The position numbers and the translations under genes were made by a program. The notes below the pieces were generated by a model. That model saw only the letters and a list, made by a program, of their open reading frames with translations. It did not search any database and was not told the DNA's origin. This document shows positions 44,198 to 52,921 of a DNA stretch of 64,000 bases, piece after piece. Each line of letters begins with the position of its first letter. The first letter of the stretch is position 1. The stretch comes from Bradyrhizobium sp. Ash2021. GTDB lineage: Bacteria > Pseudomonadota > Alphaproteobacteria > Rhizobiales > Xanthobacteraceae. The stretch lies in assembly GCF_031202265.1 (NCBI RefSeq), contig NZ_CP100604.1, forward strand, positions 868,001 to 932,000. The letters are read 5' to 3'.

Positions 44198-44899
44198 ATG
44201 AGCGCCCGCATTCTGGTGGTCGAAGACGAGGAAGCGCTGACGACGCTGCTGCGCTACAACCTCGATGCCGAAGGCTACGACGTCGAAACCGTCGGCCGTG
44301 GTGACGACGCCGACACACGGCTGAAGGAGCGCGTGCCCGATCTGATCGTGCTCGACTGGATGCTGCCGGGACTGTCCGGCATCGAGCTGTGCCGCCGCCT
44401 GCGCGCGCGGCCCGAGACCAAGCAGCTGCCGATCATCATGCTGACCGCGCGCGGTGAGGAAAGCGAGCGGGTGCGGGGGTTGGCGACCGGCGCCGACGAT
44501 TACATCGTAAAACCCTTTTCGGTGCCGGAACTGCTGGCGCGTGTGAAAGGCCTGTTGCGGCGGGCGAGCCCGGAGCGGCTCGCCACCGTGCTGACCTATG
44601 GCGACATCGAACTCGATCGCGAGAAGCGCCGGGTCGCGCGCTCGGGCCGTCCGATCGATCTCGGCCCGACCGAGTATCGCCTGCTGGAGTTCTTCCTGGA
44701 GCATCCCGGCCGTGTCTTCAGCCGCGAGCAGCTGCTCGATAGCGTCTGGGGCCGCGACATCTATATCGACGAGCGCACCGTCGACGTGCATATCGGCCGC
44801 CTGCGCAAACTGCTCAACCCCGGCCGCGAGCAGGACCCGATCCGCACCGTCCGCGGCGCCGGCTACGCGCTGGACGATCGATTTGCGAAGGTGGAGTGA
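44198..44899 (+). CDS. phoB: phosphate regulon response regulator
   Basis: A 233-residue OmpR/PhoB-type regulator. The receiver domain (about residues 4-120) has Glu/Asp acidic pocket EDEE, phosphoacceptor Asp53 in VLDWMLPG, and the lysine in IVKPFS. The winged helix (about 132-228) includes LGPTEYRLLEFFLEHPGRVFSREQLLDSVWG and the recognition region RTVDVHIGRLRKLL. PhoR phosphorylates it; it binds the Pho box before pstS. Its stop codon lies inside a terminator hairpin. Confidence 0.96.
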   Translation: MSARILVVEDEEALTTLLRYNLDAEGYDVETVGRGDDADTRLKERVPDLIVLDWMLPGLSGIELCRRLRARPETKQLPIIMLTARGEESERVRGLATGADDYIVKPFSVPELLARVKGLLRRASPERLATVLTYGDIELDREKRRVARSGRPIDLGPTEYRLLEFFLEHPGRVFSREQLLDSVWGRDIYIDERTVDVHIGRLRKLLNPGREQDPIRTVRGAGYALDDRFAKVE

Positions 44900-44937
44900 A
44901 AACACTCCACTGTCGTCCCCGCCTTCGCGGGGACGAC
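44891..44937. terminator. double-hairpin bidirectional terminator between phoB and gcrA
   Basis: Two adjacent perfect hairpins: GTGGAGTG-AAAA-CACTCCAC (44891-44910), which includes the phoB stop, and GTCGTCCCCGC-CTTC-GCGGGGACGAC (44912-44937). They lie between convergent genes. No long T-run is present on either side. Confidence 0.65.
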
Positions 44938-44956
44938 ACCGGAGAGTGCGCGTGCC

Positions 44957-45466
44957 TTACCTGGTCGGCTTCGGCGCCGGGCGGCGGCGATCGGAAGCCG
45001 GCTGATAGGCGACGCGCGAGTGGTGCGCGCAATAGGGCAGGCTGGCGAGCGCCTTGCCGCCGCAGAAGAAGAAGTCGTTGCTCGAGGGATCGCCGATCGG
45101 CCAGTGGCAGGTGGCCTCGTTGAGCTCGAGCAGCGACAGCCGCTGGCTCATCGGCACCACATTGTCGTAGGTGACCGGATCGGGCTCCATCTCCACGTCA
45201 AAGGCATGGGCCAGCGCGGTGTTGCCGCGCGACACCGGCCGCGAAACCCGCATCATCTGCTGGGCTGGGCGGGCCTTGCGCTGCCGCGGGGCGGCCGAGG
45301 AGGGGCTCTTGGCGCGGCCGGAAAGCCCCAGCCGGTGCACTTTGCCGATCACCGCATTTCGCGTCACATTTCCGAGTTCCGCGGCGATCTGGCTGGCCGA
45401 AAGGCCGGACTCCCAAAGTTTTTTCAGTTGCTCGACGCGATCGTCGGACCAGGTCAATACTGTCAT
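44957..45466 (-). CDS. gcrA: GcrA cell cycle regulator
   Basis: A 169-residue alphaproteobacterial transcription factor. The DNA-binding domain (about residues 1-50) reads TWSDDRVEQLKKLWESGLSASQIAAELG then VTRNAVIGKVHRLGLSGR, the GcrA signature. The C-terminal domain has CHWPIGDP and FFFCGGKALASLPYCAHHSRVAY, which in Caulobacter contacts RNA polymerase sigma70. GcrA activates promoters carrying CcrM-methylated GANTC sites. Three GANTC sites lie in its own upstream region. Length is normal. Confidence 0.95.
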   Translation of the reverse strand: MTVLTWSDDRVEQLKKLWESGLSASQIAAELGNVTRNAVIGKVHRLGLSGRAKSPSSAAPRQRKARPAQQMMRVSRPVSRGNTALAHAFDVEMEPDPVTYDNVVPMSQRLSLLELNEATCHWPIGDPSSNDFFFCGGKALASLPYCAHHSRVAYQPASDRRRPAPKPTR

Positions 45467-45546
45467 CGCATTCTTCCCTTCGCGTCGCGCCGGCCAATCT
45501 GGGGCAGCGCTGGCGATGCCAATCGTCTCAAATATCCCTGCGGGCA

Positions 45547-45693
45547 GAATCCCTTAGCCCTCGCCGGGCGCAGAAAGCGCGCCCGAGCGTGTACGCAGAA
45601 CACCGGACTTCAGAGGATCAGATCCGCCGCACGAGATGTCGTACCCGACGGCTCAGACGCTACAATATGGCGGGACTCTGGCGCAAGAGTCCC
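45547..45693. promoter_or_regulatory. GANTC sites and a hairpin in the gcrA/argD divergent region
   Basis: GAATC at 45547, GACTC at 45674 and GAGTC at 45687 are CcrM methylation sites. The last two lie in the two arms of a perfect hairpin GGGACTCT-N6-AGAGTCCC (45672-45693). The first is 81 bases upstream of the gcrA start, a position suited to cell-cycle control of gcrA. Confidence 0.4.
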
Positions 45694-45809
45694 CGTCGGT
45701 GCGTCCACATGTTCCCACACTTAAGCATTGCAATCGTGTTTTTCCACCGCCCCGGAATGTTACGGATTGCGCTTTTCTTGCAGTGCAGGAAGGCACGTCT
45801 CGTGGCGTG

Positions 45810-45837
45810 TTGACAGTTACCGCCGCCAGCATAGAAT
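45810..45837 (+). promoter_or_regulatory. sigma70-type promoter for argD-argF
   Basis: TTGACA (45810-45815), a 16-base spacer and TAGAAT (45832-45837) make a near-consensus vegetative promoter reading towards argD. Transcription would begin at about 45844. Confidence 0.65.
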
Positions 45838-45845
45838 GTTTGCCA

Positions 45846-45879
45846 CGTGCCGCCCGAAAAAGGCGGCACGTTTTGTTTT
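45846..45879 (+). terminator. intrinsic-terminator-like hairpin at the very start of the argD transcript
   Basis: CGTGCCGCC-CGAAAAA-GGCGGCACG followed by TTTTGTTTT, the form of a Rho-independent terminator. It begins a few bases after the predicted start of the promoter at 45810, and 67 bases before argD. It might end an upstream transcript, or act as a 5' hairpin or attenuator on argD. Confidence 0.7.
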
Positions 45880-45945
45880 CGGAAGACGGGCTGCTGCCGC
45901 GCCCCGGCAGGCATCGTGACTGTCTCATAACCATCAGTGATTGCC

Positions 45946-47154
45946 ATGACCAAGAGCGCCACGTCGCATCTGCTTCCCGTCTTCGCCAGGGTCGATCTTG
46001 GCTTCGAGCGCGGCGAAGGCGCGTGGCTGATCGCAACCAATGGCGAGCGCTATCTCGACTTCACCTCCGGCGTCGCGGTGAATGCGCTCGGTCATTGCCA
46101 TCCGCATCTGGTCGCGGCCCTGCAGGAGCAGGCGACGAAACTCTGGCACATGTCGAACCTGTTCAAATCGCCCGACGGCGACAAGCTCGCGGCGCGGCTG
46201 TGCGAGCAGAGCTTTGCGGATTTCGTGTTCTTCTGTAATTCCGGCGCCGAGGCGATGGAATGCGCGATCAAGGTCGCGCGCCGCTATCACGCCGCAAAGG
46301 GCCATCCCGAGCGCTACCGCCTCGTCACCTTCGAGGGCGCGTTCCACGGCCGCACGCTCGGCACGCTGGCTGCGACCGGCTCCGCCAAATATCTCGAAGG
46401 CTTTGGTCCGCCGCTGGACGGTTTCGACCAGGTCCCGCACGGCGATCTCGAAGCCGTGAAAAAGGCGATCGGCCCAAACACCGCGGCCATCCTGATCGAG
46501 CCGGTGCAGGGCGAGGGCGGTGTGCGCACCGCGCCGCACGCGTTCTTCAAGGCGCTGCGTCAGCTCTGCGACGACAAGGGCCTGCTGTTGGTGTTCGACG
46601 AGGTGCAGACCGGCATGGGCCGCACCGGCGATCTCTTCGCCTATAAGCGCCTCGGCGTCACGCCGGATGTGATGTCGCTGGCGAAGGCGCTCGGCGGCGG
46701 TTTTCCGATCGGCGCGTGCCTTGCGACTGCGGAAGCCGCGTCCGGCATGACGCCGGGCTCGCACGGCTCGACCTTCGGCGGCAATCCGCTGGCGGTCGCG
46801 GCCGCCAACGCGGTGCTCGACGTGATGCTGAAGCCCGGCTTCTTCGACCATGTGCAGAAGATGTCGCTGCTGTTGAAACAGAAGCTGGCCTCGGTGGTCG
46901 ATCGCTATCCCCAAGTGCTGTCGGAAGTGCGTGGCGAAGGCCTTTTGGTCGGCGTCAAGGCCGTGGTGCCGTCGGGCGATCTCGTCAATGCGTTGCGCGA
47001 CCAGAAGCTGCTGACCGTCGGCGCCGGCGACAATGTGGTGCGCTTCCTGGCGCCCCTGATCGTCTCCGAGTCCGAGATCGAGGAATCGGTTGCCAGCCTC
47101 GAGCGCGCCTGCATGGCGCTATCCGGCGGCCAGTTGAAGAAGGCGGCGGGGTGA
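45946..47154 (+). CDS. argD: acetylornithine aminotransferase
   Basis: A 402-residue class III PLP aminotransferase converting N-acetylglutamate semialdehyde to acetylornithine in arginine synthesis. ATG at 45946 is taken; a GTG nine bases earlier is equally open and neither has a strong ribosome site. Conserved text is [33 protein letters not shown] and the PLP-lysine region [13 protein letters not shown], then [16 protein letters not shown] [12 protein letters not shown]. The stop overlaps the argF start, so the two enzymes are coupled. Confidence 0.93.
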   Translation: MTKSATSHLLPVFARVDLGFERGEGAWLIATNGERYLDFTSGVAVNALGHCHPHLVAALQEQATKLWHMSNLFKSPDGDKLAARLCEQSFADFVFFCNSGAEAMECAIKVARRYHAAKGHPERYRLVTFEGAFHGRTLGTLAATGSAKYLEGFGPPLDGFDQVPHGDLEAVKKAIGPNTAAILIEPVQGEGGVRTAPHAFFKALRQLCDDKGLLLVFDEVQTGMGRTGDLFAYKRLGVTPDVMSLAKALGGGFPIGACLATAEAASGMTPGSHGSTFGGNPLAVAAANAVLDVMLKPGFFDHVQKMSLLLKQKLASVVDRYPQVLSEVRGEGLLVGVKAVVPSGDLVNALRDQKLLTVGAGDNVVRFLAPLIVSESEIEESVASLERACMALSGGQLKKAAG

Positions 47155-48080
47155 TGAGCAAGGCCGTCCGCCACTTCCTCGATATCAACGAGCTGCCGCT
47201 CACGGAGTTGCAGAACATGCTGGCCGCCAGCGCCGCCATGAAGGCGAAGCTGAAAGCGCATGAGAAGCCCGAGAAGCCGCTCGAAGGCAAGACGCTGGCG
47301 ATGATCTTCGAACGGCCCTCGACACGGACGCGGGTATCGTTCGACGTCGGCATGCGCCAGCTCGGTGGTGAAGCGATCATGCTCACGGGTGCCGAAATGC
47401 AGCTCGGTCGCGGCGAGACCATCGCCGATACCGCGCGCGTGCTGTCGCGTTATGTCGATGCGATCATGATCCGCATCCTCAACCACGACGCGCTGCTGGA
47501 GCTCGCCGCGCACGCCACCGTGCCCGTGATCAACGGACTGACACGGCGCTCGCATCCCTGCCAGGTGATGGCGGACCTGATGACCTTCGAGGAGCATCGC
47601 GGGCCGATCAAGGGCCGCACCGTGGCCTGGACCGGCGACGACAACAACGTGCTCGCGTCATGGGCGCATGCGGCCGAGCGCTTCAAGTTCAATCTGAACA
47701 TCGCTACCCCGCCGCAGCTTGCGCCGAACAAGGCAATGAAGGACTGGATCAAGGCAACGCAAGCCCCGATCGTGCTCGGCAACGATCCGGAAACCGCCGT
47801 GCGCGGCGCCGATTGCGTCGTCACCGACACCTGGGTGTCGATGGGCGACAAGGACGGCGAGCACCGCCACAATGTGCTGAAACCCTATCAGGTGAATGCA
47901 AAGCTGATGTCGCTGGCCAATAAGGACGCGCTGTTCATGCACTGCCTGCCCGCCCATCGCGGCGAGGAGGTCACCGACGAGGTGATCGACGGCCCGCAGT
48001 CGGTCGTGTTCGACGAGGCCGAAAACCGCCTGCATGCGCAAAAGGGCATTCTGGCCTGGTGCTTTGACGCGGTGGCGTAG
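47154..48080 (+). CDS. argF: ornithine carbamoyltransferase
   Basis: A 308-residue enzyme that forms citrulline from ornithine and carbamoyl phosphate. The start ATG overlaps the argD stop. Carbamoyl-phosphate motif [12 protein letters not shown], substrate motifs HPCQVMADL and DTWVSMGDK, and the catalytic [10 protein letters not shown] are all intact. Length is normal for the trimeric anabolic enzyme. argD-argF is a two-gene arginine operon. Confidence 0.95.
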   Translation: MSKAVRHFLDINELPLTELQNMLAASAAMKAKLKAHEKPEKPLEGKTLAMIFERPSTRTRVSFDVGMRQLGGEAIMLTGAEMQLGRGETIADTARVLSRYVDAIMIRILNHDALLELAAHATVPVINGLTRRSHPCQVMADLMTFEEHRGPIKGRTVAWTGDDNNVLASWAHAAERFKFNLNIATPPQLAPNKAMKDWIKATQAPIVLGNDPETAVRGADCVVTDTWVSMGDKDGEHRHNVLKPYQVNAKLMSLANKDALFMHCLPAHRGEEVTDEVIDGPQSVVFDEAENRLHAQKGILAWCFDAVA

Positions 48081-48098
48081 CGGCGTTCTCACAGTTTG

Positions 48099-48255
48099 CG
48101 TTCCCCGGACGCTGCGCAGCGCCACAAGCGCGTTTACGCGCGTCTTTCGACGCGCTATGGCGGTGCGCTGCAGAGCCGGGGTCCATGTGGCGGGCACAAA
48201 TGGGTCCCGGCTCTGCGGAGCAGCGTTGCACGCTGCACCGCGTCCGGGACACGGA
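48099..48255. repeat. palindromic repeat (GTTCCCCGGACGCTGCGCAGC family), copy 3
   Basis: A 157-base element similar along its whole length to 24046-24193, including GCGCGTTTACGCGCG and CTCTGCGGAGCAGCGTTGCA. It lies between argF and hslO. Confidence 0.8.
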
Positions 48256-48298
48256 TTACCCCTTTCGATTTCCGTCTTCCGACCCCAGATAAAGCGCC

Positions 48299-49300
48299 AT
48301 GGATTCACAATCAGACACCAAAATCACGGCCAAGGCGCCCATTCGGGCGCCTTCGTCGGTTCCCGTCGACGACGCAGTGCTGCCCTTCGAGGTCGATACA
48401 CTCGATCTGCGTGGACGGCTGACCCGGCTTGGCCCCGCGCTCGACGACATCCTCACCAAGCACGATTATCCGCCGGCAGTATGCAAGCTGCTTGGCGAAG
48501 CGATCGTGCTGACGACATTGCTCGGCTCGTCGCTTAAATTCGATGGCCGCTTCATCCTGCAGACACAGACCGATGGGCCGGTGTCGTTTCTGATCGTGGA
48601 TTTCCAGGCCCCGGATCGCCTGCGCGCCTATGCGCGCTACGACGCGACGCGGCTGAAGGAGGGGCTTAGTTCCGGCCAGCTGCTCGGCAAGGGCCATCTT
48701 GCCATGACCATCGATCAGGGTCCGGACATGAGCCGCTATCAGGGGCTGGTGGCGCTCGACGGCGACAGCCTCGAGGACGCCGCGCATGAATATTTTCTGC
48801 GCTCGGAACAGATTCCGACCAGGGTGCGCCTTGCGGTCGGCGAGGAATGGCGCGGCGGCGGCGACGGCCCGAAGCACCGCTGGCGCGCCGGCGGCATTTT
48901 GCTGCAATTTTTGCCGAAGGCGCCGGAGCGCGCGCGGCAGGCCGATCTGCATCCCGGCAACGCGCCGGAAGGCGCGGCCACGCATGAGGTCAAGGAAGAT
49001 GACGCCTGGGTCGAGGGCCAGTCGCTGATCGCAACCGTCGAGGACGTCGAGCTGATCGATCCCGATCTGTCGGGCGAGCGCTTGCTGTATCGCCTGTTCC
49101 ACGAACGCGGCGTCCGCGTCTTCGCGCCTCTTCCGTTACGCGCGCAATGCTCCTGCTCGCGCGACGCGGTGTCGTCGATGCTGAAAAGTTTTGCCCCACA
49201 GGACCGCGCCGACATGGTCAAGGACGGCAAGGTGGTGGTGACCTGCGAGTTCTGCAGTTCGGTGTATCAGTTCACGCCGCATGAGGCGGGGGTGGAGTAG
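48299..49300 (+). CDS. hslO: Hsp33 redox-regulated chaperone
   Basis: A 333-residue Hsp33. It holds unfolding proteins during oxidative stress and is switched on by oxidation of a zinc site. The C-terminal zinc cysteines are CSCSRDAV and, 33 residues later, CEFC. The core domain has FILQTQTDGPVSFLIVDF and YQGLVALDGDSLEDAAHEYFLRSEQIPT, typical of the family. The first 20 residues are a variable tail. It appears to be monocistronic, flanked by a repeat and a convergent gene. Confidence 0.94.
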   Translation: MDSQSDTKITAKAPIRAPSSVPVDDAVLPFEVDTLDLRGRLTRLGPALDDILTKHDYPPAVCKLLGEAIVLTTLLGSSLKFDGRFILQTQTDGPVSFLIVDFQAPDRLRAYARYDATRLKEGLSSGQLLGKGHLAMTIDQGPDMSRYQGLVALDGDSLEDAAHEYFLRSEQIPTRVRLAVGEEWRGGGDGPKHRWRAGGILLQFLPKAPERARQADLHPGNAPEGAATHEVKEDDAWVEGQSLIATVEDVELIDPDLSGERLLYRLFHERGVRVFAPLPLRAQCSCSRDAVSSMLKSFAPQDRADMVKDGKVVVTCEFCSSVYQFTPHEAGVE

Positions 49301-49316
49301 GGCGGCATAGGCGACG

Positions 49317-50639
49317 TTACGTCGCTCGCAGGGCAAGTGGCTGGTCGCCAAGCAGTACCTTGACGATGACGTTGCGGGCGTTGCCGGGGTCGAGTGAGTG
49401 CTTTGCGATCAGATCGCTGCATTCCGCGACGATCTGATCGGCATCCTGCATGATCTTGAGCTGCTTGTAACGATCATGCCGATGCAACCCCATGCTCTCG
49501 CCGACCACCTCAAGGATGTTGATGATACGGAACGGCCAGTCGCGTTCGTGCGCGCACAGCTCGCGATGATCGGAATGATAGACCGCAACCAGTGCATCGA
49601 CGCCCACATCGCGCGCCGCCTGGAGTTCGTTAAGCTGCAGCTCGCGTTTGAACGCGGGCAACACGCCGACATTGACGCTCTGCAGGCCGACCGCCGGCTG
49701 CTTCAGGTCAACGAGCTCAACGCCGGGGATGGCCTTCAGGATTTCAGCGGCGGCTTCCATGACGCCGGCCACGCCGGGATGCCGGTGTAACGCAACCCGC
49801 ATTTCGACCCGCCGCTGCAAATTCGGCTTCAACTCGTCGAGCCGGCCGTCGAGGAATCGCATGAACGGCGTCATCTCGAACGGCCGCGAGCCGCGCTGTC
49901 GTTCGATTGTCGGCAGCGTCGTTTCCGTGAACTGGACGTAACAGCTCGGACACCAGGAGATCACCTGACCGGACCTGGAGTGCGACAACTTCTCGATCGT
50001 ATTCGAGCCCATGCGCCCGGACATTTCGACGTCGCCGGCGCGCAGCTGCGCGATGCCGCAACAATGGCTGGGTCCGCCCATCACCTGGTAGGTGATGCCG
50101 AGCGCATCCATGATATCGAGGGCAAGCAGCGCGATGTGCGGCGTCTTGAGCACATTGCAGCCGGTGTAAAACACGAAATCCGGCGCCTCGGCGGGCGTCG
50201 ATACCGACGCCGACTTCTGACCCAGCCGCTCTAGTACCGCCGCATCGAGCTGCAAACGCGAGAGCATCGTCACATCGCGGCTGACATCACGATATCTCTC
50301 CACCCCCTGTCGGCGCCGTTCAGGAAGTTCGTTGTCGGCCCTGGCGATGCCGAGACGCGCCATCGCCAGCAGGAACCGCGGGTTGACGCCGTAGTCGCAC
50401 GCCTTGATGCATTCCCCGCTCAGCATGCAGGACGCCGCCCATTTGCGTGACGCCTCGGGACCGTCGCCGGTACGCACAAGGTCGAGTATGCCGCCGATGA
50501 TGTCCTCGGGTGGCGTGTCCGCGATACCGGCGGGCTTCACGCTTGGACAGACCTCGACGCACTTGCCGCATCGTGTGCAGGCGTCGAGCATGTCCTCGAC
50601 GCGTTCGCCCAGCGCCGTCTCGAAAGGAATATCGTTCAT
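49317..50639 (-). CDS. Fe-S heterodisulfide-reductase/glycolate-oxidase-type CCG protein
   Basis: A 440-residue iron-sulfur protein. The first 4Fe-4S site is complete: Cys21, Cys24, Cys27, Cys31 (CTRCGKCVEVC). The second is incomplete: Cys71, Cys77 and Cys81 with Ser74 where a cysteine is expected (CMLSGECIKAC). A CCG domain follows (FYTGCN, SHCCGIAQ, SWCPSCYVQF). The second CCG domain is degenerate, with HRHPGV in place of the usual cysteine motif. Proteins of the GlpC/HdrD/GlcF group pass electrons from a flavin dehydrogenase. No dehydrogenase is adjacent, so the partner is unknown. Confidence 0.85.
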   Translation of the reverse strand: MNDIPFETALGERVEDMLDACTRCGKCVEVCPSVKPAGIADTPPEDIIGGILDLVRTGDGPEASRKWAASCMLSGECIKACDYGVNPRFLLAMARLGIARADNELPERRRQGVERYRDVSRDVTMLSRLQLDAAVLERLGQKSASVSTPAEAPDFVFYTGCNVLKTPHIALLALDIMDALGITYQVMGGPSHCCGIAQLRAGDVEMSGRMGSNTIEKLSHSRSGQVISWCPSCYVQFTETTLPTIERQRGSRPFEMTPFMRFLDGRLDELKPNLQRRVEMRVALHRHPGVAGVMEAAAEILKAIPGVELVDLKQPAVGLQSVNVGVLPAFKRELQLNELQAARDVGVDALVAVYHSDHRELCAHERDWPFRIINILEVVGESMGLHRHDRYKQLKIMQDADQIVAECSDLIAKHSLDPGNARNVIVKVLLGDQPLALRAT

Positions 50640-50713
50640 CGGCGACCAGCTCTCAGTCGGCGGACGGATAAGCTATACACGGCTCGTAATGACCCTCGGA
50701 ATTTAAAACCATT

Positions 50714-50823
50714 GCGCAGGGAATGCCGGATTGCCTCCGCTGAACCTGTATGCTCATGTGCGTTTTTTGTGCATGTTTGCACACGAGACCGCGGGTGCAG
50801 CGCGCATCCGGCATTCCCTGCGC
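50714..50823. repeat. inverted repeat with 18-base arms upstream of the Fe-S gene
   Basis: GCGCAGGGAATGCCGGAT (50714-50731) and its exact complement at 50806-50823 flank a 74-base interior that contains TGTGCGTTTTTTGTGCATGTTTGCACA-like short palindromes. No coding frame is convincing inside it. It looks like another dispersed repeat type, represented once here. Confidence 0.8.
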
Positions 50824-50930
50824 CCTCTGATGGGAGAGAGCGGGAAGTTTCGAAGCAAGACTCGCGCGGGATGCGCGGCGAGATCGTGAAGCTGTGTCAC
50901 ATGCACCTTCGTCATGCCCGGGCTTGACCC

Positions 50931-52199
50931 ACGGCTGTCCGGTTTAATTTTGGTGGACATGGCGCATGGCATTGATTCTTCTGTGTTCCAAGCGTTTGGC
51001 GACGTTTTGGGACACGGAGAAGGATCAAGCCATGCAGCATCACAATAGTGTATTCCACAGCGTATTGAAGCAGGTTCCGTGGCATCGCTTTGATCAGCTT
51101 GTGGATGAGCACGGGGCCGACAAGCATGTTCGCACCCTGACGACGAAGAGCCAATTAATTGCGCTGATGTACGCACAATTGTCGGGGGCGCAGAGCCTGC
51201 GAGAGATCGAGGCCGGTCTGCAGAGCCACGCCACCAGGCTCTACCATTTGGGCAGCGATGAGGTGTCGCGCTCGACGCTTGCGGATGCCAACGCACAGCG
51301 GCCCTGGCAGGTGTTCAGCGGCCTGTTCGCGCATTTGGTCGGGCAGCTCACGCGTGGGCTCAAGCGCAAGACCGGCGAAGCGGTGCACCTGATCGATTCG
51401 AGCAGCCTTCGTCTGAGCGCGCTGAGCAAGGACTGGGCGAGGTTCTCGGCAGGTGTCTGCGGCGCCAAGATGCACATCGTCTATGACCCCGACGCCGTTT
51501 GCCCGATCTATGCCGCTGTCACGCCGGCCAACATCAATGACATCACTGCCGCCAAGGACATGCCGATCGAGGCCGGGGCCACCTACGTGTTCGACCTCGG
51601 CTATTATGACTACTCCTGGTGGGCCAAACTCCACGCCGCGGACTGCCGGATCGTGACCCGGCTCAAGAGCAACACCAAGCTTCACGTGGTCCACAAGAAT
51701 GCAGTCGCGGCAGGCTCAAATATTCTTTCTGATCGCATCGGCCATCTGCCGCAACGTATGGCACGCAACCGTCAAAACCCGTTCCAGGATCCCGTCCGCG
51801 AGATCCGCGTGCGCATCGACACCGGAAGGATCCTGCGCATCCTCACCAATGACCTCGATCTACCGGCAACCGATATCGCCGATCTCTATAAACGCCGTTG
51901 GCAGATTGAGCTGTTCTTTCGTTGGGTCAAGCAGACCCTCAAAATCAAGCAGTTCATTGGACGCTCCGAAAATGCCGTGCGCATTCAGATCGCAGTGGCT
52001 CTGATCGCCTTCCTACTGCTGCGCCTGGCACACACCGCCCAGCGAGCCGTTCACAGCCTGCTCACCTTCACCCGTCTGGTGCGCGTAAACCTTATGCACA
52101 GACGACCGATCAACAGGCTGCTCCTTCCACCGCCTCCGATCATCAAAGATCAGCGACAGTTGAGCCTCAGCCTATGCTAAAATTAAACCGGACAGCCGT
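50931..52199 (+). mobile_element. complete IS4-family insertion sequence (1,269 bp)
   Basis: Perfect 21-base terminal inverted repeats (50931-50951, starting ACGGCTGTCCGG, and 52179-52199). The flanks carry an 11-base direct duplication GGGCTTGACCC (50920-50930 and 52200-52210), a length typical of IS4-family target duplication. The single transposase gene is intact and its TAA falls in the right repeat. Perfect ends and duplication suggest a recent insertion. Confidence 0.95.
51032..52180 (+). CDS. IS4-family transposase
   Basis: A 382-residue DDE transposase. The ATG at 51032 is preceded by GGAGAAGG. Acidic residues are in HLIDSSSL and VFDLGYYDYSWW. The third is in YKRRWQIELFFRWVK, which fits the IS4 Y-(2)-R-(3)-E-(6)-K signature exactly. 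The N-terminal part (HHNSVFHSVLKQVPWHRFDQLVDEHG) resembles the DUF4372 domain of this group. The frame is intact, so the element could be active. Confidence 0.95.
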   Translation: MQHHNSVFHSVLKQVPWHRFDQLVDEHGADKHVRTLTTKSQLIALMYAQLSGAQSLREIEAGLQSHATRLYHLGSDEVSRSTLADANAQRPWQVFSGLFAHLVGQLTRGLKRKTGEAVHLIDSSSLRLSALSKDWARFSAGVCGAKMHIVYDPDAVCPIYAAVTPANINDITAAKDMPIEAGATYVFDLGYYDYSWWAKLHAADCRIVTRLKSNTKLHVVHKNAVAAGSNILSDRIGHLPQRMARNRQNPFQDPVREIRVRIDTGRILRILTNDLDLPATDIADLYKRRWQIELFFRWVKQTLKIKQFIGRSENAVRIQIAVALIAFLLLRLAHTAQRAVHSLLTFTRLVRVNLMHRRPINRLLLPPPPIIKDQRQLSLSLC

Positions 52200-52293
52200 G
52201 GGCTTGACCCGGGCATCCATCACTTTCGCAAGACTCTTGCGAAGAAAGATGGATCACCGGGTCAAGCCCGGTGATGACGCGCGCAAGCGCGCG

Positions 52294-52686
52294 TCAATTC
52301 AACACCCGTTTCCCGTCCGGACTATCCAGCGAAAACGTCGGCACGTCGATCTCGAACCGTTCGCCGCTTTCGCTGACCATTTGGTAGCGGCCGGCCATGA
52401 AGCCCGAGGCGGTCGGGAGCGGCACGCCCGAGGTGTATTCGAAGCGCTCGCCGGGTGCCAGCACCGGCTGCTCGCCGACCACGCCCTCGCCGCGGACTTC
52501 CTGCTTGCGGCCGGTGGCGTCGGTGATGATCCAGTGCCGCGTCCGCAACTGCACCGTCTCGGTGCCGGAATTGGTGATGACGATGGTGTAGGACCAGAAA
52601 TACTGCCCCCGATCGATCGACGAGCGTTCCGGCAGGAAGTTCGGCTCGACGGTGACTTCGATCTGGCGGGTGACGGCGCGGTACAT
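52294..52686 (-). CDS. apaG: ApaG family protein
   Basis: A 130-residue fibronectin-III-like domain protein (Co2+/Mg2+ efflux-associated ApaG). Conserved text is YFWSYTIVITNSGTETVQLRTRHWIITDATG and GEGVVGEQPVLAPGERFEYTSG. It is a normal full-length copy. The biochemical role is not settled in the family. Its 3' end lies next to the repeat interrupted by the insertion sequence; the gene itself is undamaged. Confidence 0.95.
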   Translation of the reverse strand: MYRAVTRQIEVTVEPNFLPERSSIDRGQYFWSYTIVITNSGTETVQLRTRHWIITDATGRKQEVRGEGVVGEQPVLAPGERFEYTSGVPLPTASGFMAGRYQMVSESGERFEIDVPTFSLDSPDGKRVLN

Positions 52687-52921
52687 GCGGGCGATCTTCT
52701 TTAATCCTGGGCCCTATCATAGCGAAAGAATCGGATGGAACCAATCGCCGCAGCGGCCTGCAAAACCCCGCGCCGGCGTCATTTTCCATCGCGCTTTCAA
52801 CATAGTTCCATCCTAAAGCGCACCCCGCGCGACAATCCCGTATCTTGTTTGCAAGTTGCGGGCCGATATTATCCTTCCAGACGCGTGCTGGCGAAAATCC
52901 GCCTGTCCAAAACGGTACCTG

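Larger units (their letters stand above)
50910..52285. repeat. palindromic repeat (CGTCATGCCCGGGCTTGACC) split by the insertion sequence
   Basis: Joining 50910-50930 to 52211-52280 recreates a hairpin element: CGTCATGCCCGGGCTTGACC at one end and GGGTCAAGCCCGGTGATGACG at the other, with GATGGATC and CGCAAGACTCTTGCG inside. The insertion sequence lies in its left arm, at the symmetric centre of CCCGGGCTTGACCCGGG. Confidence 0.8.

Noticed and set aside
43385..44905. A 506-codon minus-strand frame across phoU and phoB
   Set aside because: It is antisense to two clearly identified regulators and shows no domain-like sequence.
49317..50639. The Fe-S protein as the missing BoxA reductase
   Set aside because: BoxA carries FAD/NADPH-binding domains fused to ferredoxin domains; this protein has CCG domains and no nucleotide-binding motif.
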